Part shown: positions 60,186 to 64,000 of the stretch, piece after piece
How positions within the stretch are numbered: position 1 is the stretch's first letter
Layout of the letters: every line of letters begins with the position of its first letter
Source: Pseudomonadota bacterium
GTDB lineage: Bacteria; Pseudomonadota; Alphaproteobacteria; Micavibrionales; UBA2020
Reading direction: 5' to 3'
DNA: 64,000 nt
NCBI GenBank assembly: GCA_021849295.1
Contig: JAJZTA010000012.1
Location: forward strand, 1 to 64,000
Position numbers and translations under genes: made by a program
The notes under the pieces: model-generated
Databases searched by the model: none
What the model was told of the DNA's origin: nothing
What the model saw: the letters and a program-made list of their open reading frames with translations, nothing else

Positions 60186-61553
60186 ATGAAGATCACTTTT
60201 CTTGGCGCGACAGGGACGGTCACCGGTTCCAAGTATATGGTCGAGGACGGCGACCGCAGGATCCTCGTGGATTGCGGCCTGTTTCAAGGGCGGAAGGACC
60301 TGCGTCTGCGCAACTGGGCGAAGCTGCCTGTCGATCCCGCTTCCATCGACGCCATTATCCTGACGCACGCGCATCTCGACCATAGCGGCTACATCCCGCT
60401 GCTGGTCAAGAACGGTTTCAAGGGCACGATCTACTGCTCGGAGGGGACGCGCGATCTTTGCACCATTCTTCTGCCGGACAGCGGCCATATACAGGAAGAA
60501 GACGCCGAGGCCGCCAACCGCCACGGCTATACAAAACATACTCCTGCACTGCCTTTATATACGAAGCAGGATGCGCTGGACTGCCTGGCGCGGTTCAAAG
60601 CCGTTCCTTTCGGCCAGACGGAGCGCGTCGGCGCGGAAATGTCGTTCATGCTGCACCGCGCGGGTCATATCCTCGGCGCCGCCATGATACAACTCACCAG
60701 CGACGGCGGCACGTCCATCCTCTTTTCCGGCGATCTGGGACGGATGCAAAACCCGATCATGAAGCCGCCGTCGATTATTCAGGATACCGATTATCTCGTT
60801 ATTGAATCGACCTACGGCGACCGCCTGCACCACGACCACGATCCGACCGCGGAGATCGAGAAAGTCGTGCATGAAACAGTGAGCGGTGGCGGCACGGTGG
60901 TCATTCCCGCTTTCGCCGTGGGGCGCGCGCAGGAGGTCATGTACTATCTGCATATGCTCAAGGTGAAGGGGAGATTGCCGCATAACCTGCCCATTTATCT
61001 CGACAGCCCCATGTCCATCAACGTGTCAGAACTCCTCGCCAAACATGTCAGCGACCACCGCCTGTCGCTGAAATTGTGCGAGGAGGTGTGCGCCGCAGTG
61101 ACATACACCCGCACGCGCGAGGAATCGAAGGCGCTGGACGAAAACCCGTCCGTGCCGAAGATCATCATTTCCGCCAGCGGCATGGCGACGGGCGGGCGCG
61201 TTCTCCATCACCTGAAGTGCTATCTCGGCGACCGGCGCAATACGGTCCTGCTGACGGGCTTTCAGGCGGAGGGGACGCGCGGTGACAGGCTGGCGCGCGG
61301 CGAGACGGAAGTCAAGATCCACGGGCATATGTATCCCGTCAACGCGCGCATCGAGAAAATAGACGGCTTGTCGGCGCATGCGGACTACAGCGAGATGCTG
61401 TCATGGCTGAAGAATTTCACGCGCCCGCCTAAAAAGGTTTTTATCGTGCACGGCGAACCCGTCGCGTCGCAGAGCCTCAAGAAAAAAATGGAAGAGGCGT
61501 TCGGGTGGAAAGAGGTCTCTATCCCCGAATATCTGCACGAAGAAGAGATCTGA
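60186..61553 (+). CDS. Beta-CASP metallo-beta-lactamase fold ribonuclease-like protein
   Basis: A 455-residue cytoplasmic enzyme of the MBL/beta-CASP class with RNase activity in characterised relatives. THAHLDHSGYIPLL is the metal-binding HxHxDH motif, HRAGHILGAAM and FSGDLGR give further ligands, and ASGMATGGRVLHHL and HGHMYPVNARIEKIDGLSAHAD cover the beta-CASP signature and the C-terminal His motif. FIVHGEP closes the fold. Single gene, convergent with the decayed porin gene. Confidence 0.9.
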   Translation: MKITFLGATGTVTGSKYMVEDGDRRILVDCGLFQGRKDLRLRNWAKLPVDPASIDAIILTHAHLDHSGYIPLLVKNGFKGTIYCSEGTRDLCTILLPDSGHIQEEDAEAANRHGYTKHTPALPLYTKQDALDCLARFKAVPFGQTERVGAEMSFMLHRAGHILGAAMIQLTSDGGTSILFSGDLGRMQNPIMKPPSIIQDTDYLVIESTYGDRLHHDHDPTAEIEKVVHETVSGGGTVVIPAFAVGRAQEVMYYLHMLKVKGRLPHNLPIYLDSPMSINVSELLAKHVSDHRLSLKLCEEVCAAVTYTRTREESKALDENPSVPKIIISASGMATGGRVLHHLKCYLGDRRNTVLLTGFQAEGTRGDRLARGETEVKIHGHMYPVNARIEKIDGLSAHADYSEMLSWLKNFTRPPKKVFIVHGEPVASQSLKKKMEEAFGWKEVSIPEYLHEEEI

Positions 61554-61561
61554 GCCGCGGA

Positions 61562-62709
61562 TTAATAATAGACGCCGAGCTGGACAAAGATTTCGTTCCG
61601 GTTGAAGCTCGCGCCCGCGGCGTTTGAAAAGCGTTTTTCGTTGCGCAGGTCCGTGGCCAGATAGGTGTGCGGCGAAAGCGCGTAGCTCAGGCCGACGCTC
61701 GTGTCGTAATCGTTGTCCTTGCGGCTGATCCCGCGGAAATCGCTGTGGTCGTATATGCCGCGCAGGTTGAGCGACAGAACCGGCGTCAGCTTGTGCTCGA
61801 CAAAAGCGCCCACGCCCGAATAGAGCTCGCTGGATGCGCCCGCCAGCGTCGTCGGGTAAAAGGACTTGTCCGTATAGAGCGAGGCTTTCGTCTTGTCCGT
61901 CGGCCTCCAGTTCAGGCGGCCCTTGAAGGCGAAGGTATGCGCCGTCGAGAAGCGGCTATCCTGATAGCTCTGCGTCATGTAGCCGATGCCGATGTTGCCG
62001 GTCAGTTTCTTGTGCGCAAGGGAAAAATCGTCGCCGATCATGACGTCCTCGCCGTGCGACGTGCGGCGGTAGCCGTTGTTGTCCACGGGGCCGACATAGA
62101 GCCTGTCCTCTCCCGTAAAGTGGACATAGGGCATGAAGAGGCCGCCGTTGTCGCAGGTGAAGGAAACGCCGTAGGTGACGTGGTTGTTGTTGCGGTCGCT
62201 GTTGTTGATCGTCGCGCCGGCGGTTTCCGTCGTGTCGTAGACGAGGTGTTCTATCGTCGCGCCGATCCTTGTGACGATGTTCGAAAACCTGTGCGAAACG
62301 CCCGCATACGTGCGCGCATCATAGTAAACCGTGGGGCCAGCGCGCCGACCGTATTGGACGAATTGGCATCCTCGTGGTTGCGCAGGCCGAGCAGGCCGTA
62401 GGAAAAACGCGTGTTGTTGTCTTCGAAGTCGTAGCGGCCCTCGGCGCTGACGTGGTAGTCGACCGTGCTTTGATCCTCGTGGCTGGCGTAATGCGTCGCG
62501 TCGACGTGCGCTTCCAGATTCAGCATGTTCCTGTCCCATCAGGATTCGGCGATGAGGTGCGGCGCGATAACGCTCACGAAGTCGGATGTCCGGTTGGTTT
62601 CGGTCGCGAAGATGTTGCTGTCATGAAACTCGGCCATCGCCACTTCGGGATAGACTATGAAGGTACCGACCTTGATCCCGTGCGGCTTTTCGACCTGATC
62701 CGAACGCTT
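61562..62709 (-). pseudogene. Decayed outer-membrane beta-barrel porin (BBP2-like)
   Basis: Three pieces of one protein are seen. From about 62709: VEKPHGIKVGTFIVYPEVAM and NIFATETNRTSDFVSVIAPH, ending at an in-frame TGA (AES*WDRN) where the family has a continuous S-W-x-R-H. Next MLNLEAHVDATHYASHEDQS to about 62335, then a frameshift into TVYYDARTYAGVSHRFSN through to the terminal FVQLGVYY. The start with its signal peptide is missing; a stop lies just before the first piece. With one stop, one shift and a lost 5' end it cannot make a normal porin. Confidence 0.8.
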
Positions 62710-62734
62710 TTAATGAGGACAAAACGCCCGCACC

Positions 62735-64000
62735 CTAGCGCGGCGTCTGTCCTTTGGTGACTTCCGCAAGGCCGTCCGGACGGATCCATGCGGCGAAGGC
62801 TTTCTGGACCTGTTTCGCGGTCATTTTGACGTAGCGCCGCGCGGCCAGCATCGGTTCGTTCAGCGGCAGTCCCATGGACGAGAGGTGGATCAGGTTGAGG
62901 GCGATGCTGCCGGTGCCTGATTCCGAAAGGGGGATTTCCCGCAGGATCATCGCCTTGGCCTGCCGCAGATCATGCGCGCTGACGGGTTCGTCCTGCATCT
63001 GCTTGAGGTCGTGGATGATGATGGCGCGCGCCTTGGAGACGTTCTTGGGGTCGCAGCCGTAACCGACCATGTAGACCGCGCGCTTCTTGCCGAATTCGAA
63101 CGACGACCCGACGTAATAGGCCAGACCGGAGTTCTCGCGCAAATCCTGATAGAGGCGGGTGGCGTAAAAGCCGCCGCCGAGCACATGGTTGCCGAGCTGC
63201 AGCGGATAGTAGGCGGGGCTGAACCGGTTCAGCCGCAGCGTTTCCGCAAGCGTGACGCTGTTTTGCACGCTGCTTTTGTCCGGCACGACGGTCGCGGAGG
63301 GTTTGTTGTCCGGCACCAGCGGCAGCACGGTCGGCGGCTTGGGGCCTTTCGCGCTCCACGCGCCGAAATATTTTTCGATCATCTTCTTCGCCCTGGCGGG
63401 GTCGACCTTGCCGATGACGACGATGGTGGTCATGTCGGGGCGGAACACTTTTTTGTAATAGGCCCTGATGTCTTTCAGCTTGAGCGCCATGACGGTTTTC
63501 GGAGTCGCCTGCCTTAAAGTCGGGTCCGTTGCGGGGAACAAAGCCTTGCGTATCGCGCGGCCTGCTAGATAATCCGGACTTTGCAGGCGGCCCGCCACGG
63601 TGGCGGCGAGCTGCGCGCGGGTGATTTTGAAGGCGCGCTCCGGAAACACGGGGTGCAGTTCGTTCTGCGCCAGCAGATCGACGCCGCGCTCCACATGGGC
63701 CGCCAGCACGCCAAGCGAAAAGTCCGTGCCCGCGGATTCCGTGGCGCCGATGTCGTCCAGCGCTTTTTGGAACGCGATGCGGCCGAGGGTCGTCGAGCCG
63801 TAGGAGAACAACTGGTCCAGTTCCTCGGAAACGCCTTCCTGTCCCTTGGGCGCTTCAAGACCGGCGTTGTTCTTGATATGCCCGTAAACCTCCACCGTGT
63901 CGCTGATGGACTCGGGCTGCACGATCAGCCTGATGCCGTTCGGCAAAGTGCTGACCACTGGGTGTATGGTCGCTTTCGGGATGGAAAGTCTTTTCAAGGC
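62735..64000 (-). CDS. M16-family peptidase, C-terminal part (runs off right edge)
   Basis: At least 422 residues read in frame to the window edge; the TTG called as start in the track is probably an internal Leu. The segment NGIRLIVQPESISDTVEVYG and GQEGVSEELDQLFSYGSTT corresponds to the second, non-catalytic half of ~900-residue pitrilysin-type proteins. The zinc motif HxxEH is absent here and should lie upstream, outside the window. LRENSGLAYYVGSSFEFGKK is the typical R/Y substrate-binding segment. Confidence 0.85.
   Translation of the reverse strand, partial: ALKRLSIPKATIHPVVSTLPNGIRLIVQPESISDTVEVYGHIKNNAGLEAPKGQEGVSEELDQLFSYGSTTLGRIAFQKALDDIGATESAGTDFSLGVLAAHVERGVDLLAQNELHPVFPERAFKITRAQLAATVAGRLQSPDYLAGRAIRKALFPATDPTLRQATPKTVMALKLKDIRAYYKKVFRPDMTTIVVIGKVDPARAKKMIEKYFGAWSAKGPKPPTVLPLVPDNKPSATVVPDKSSVQNSVTLAETLRLNRFSPAYYPLQLGNHVLGGGFYATRLYQDLRENSGLAYYVGSSFEFGKKRAVYMVGYGCDPKNVSKARAIIIHDLKQMQDEPVSAHDLRQAKAMILREIPLSESGTGSIALNLIHLSSMGLPLNEPMLAARRYVKMTAKQVQKAFAAWIRPDGLAEVTKGQTPR

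Noticed and set aside
1-64000. CRISPR array, rRNA operon or prophage
   Set aside because: No regularly spaced repeats, cas genes, rRNA sequence or phage structural genes were seen on either strand.

Overview
The window is bacterial and most consistent with an alphaproteobacterium. The evidence is a CtrA response regulator with GANTC and TTAA motifs upstream, the CtrA phosphotransferase ChpT, the run rpmF-plsX-fabH-ihfA-merR on one strand, a cheA-cheW-cheY-cheB-cheR operon, and a GC-rich coding style. The order and genus cannot be fixed from the sequence alone.

Layout. 1-0.45 kb holds transposase debris: the start of an IS481-type transposase at the left edge and a frameshifted IS1595-type remnant. 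0.6-18.5 kb is housekeeping and metabolic chromosome: recQ, an APC permease, a repeat protein with HREDGPA motifs, a histidine phosphatase, an APH-fold kinase, an alpha-glucosidase/glucokinase/MscS operon divergent from pgi, an AIM24-like protein, a diguanylate cyclase, tRNA-Arg(TCT), a DipZ-like thiol transporter with a glycosyltransferase, and two methyltransferases. 18.7-34.4 kb holds an exported TPS-type haemagglutinin-like protein with a His-rich tail, the lipid/IHF block, rpmF, ctrA, an AEC transporter, the chemotaxis operon, chpT, a phosphohexomutase and a cysteine-pair membrane protein.

35.15-54.12 kb is a roughly 19-kb integrative genomic island. It splits a tRNA-Ser(CGA) gene in the anticodon arm. 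The 5' part lies at 35128-35166, the 3' part at 54110-54173, and a 13-bp direct repeat marks both ends. A tyrosine integrase sits at the left end, followed by a complete but different tRNA-Ser(CGA) that could replace the broken one. Cargo: an arsenic operon (arsR-arsI-arsC-aqpS); the antirestriction gene ardA; a MerR-controlled CDF metal exporter; an ArsR/CadC-type regulator leading an operon of an MtrA-like corrinoid-protein homologue with a DUF4346-like domain, a thioredoxin-fold protein and CcdA; a MobC/relaxase mobilisation module with a structured non-coding neighbourhood; and an A+T-richer defence-like segment. That segment has a ubiquitin-like protein missed by the ORF track, a DUF6791-ThiF E1-like enzyme and a DUF6527 protein on the minus strand. 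They are divergent from XRE, ImmA/IrrE, DprA-like and phosphoribosyltransferase genes.

54.2-64 kb, right of the island: a hipBA pair with palindromic operators, followed by what looks like the decayed right end of a related island; a phospholipase C/acid-phosphatase-type phosphoesterase; a Tat-exported multicopper oxidase; a frameshifted exported repeat protein ending in an HPt-like domain; a beta-CASP metallo-beta-lactamase; a decayed beta-barrel porin; and the C-terminal part of an M16 peptidase running off the right edge.

The most promising candidates for unusual biology are the Ubl-E1-DUF6527 module with its divergent XRE-ImmA-DprA-PRTase partner, the MtrA-like/Trx/CcdA operon in a metal-resistance setting, and the island that destroys a tRNA-Ser gene while carrying a replacement.
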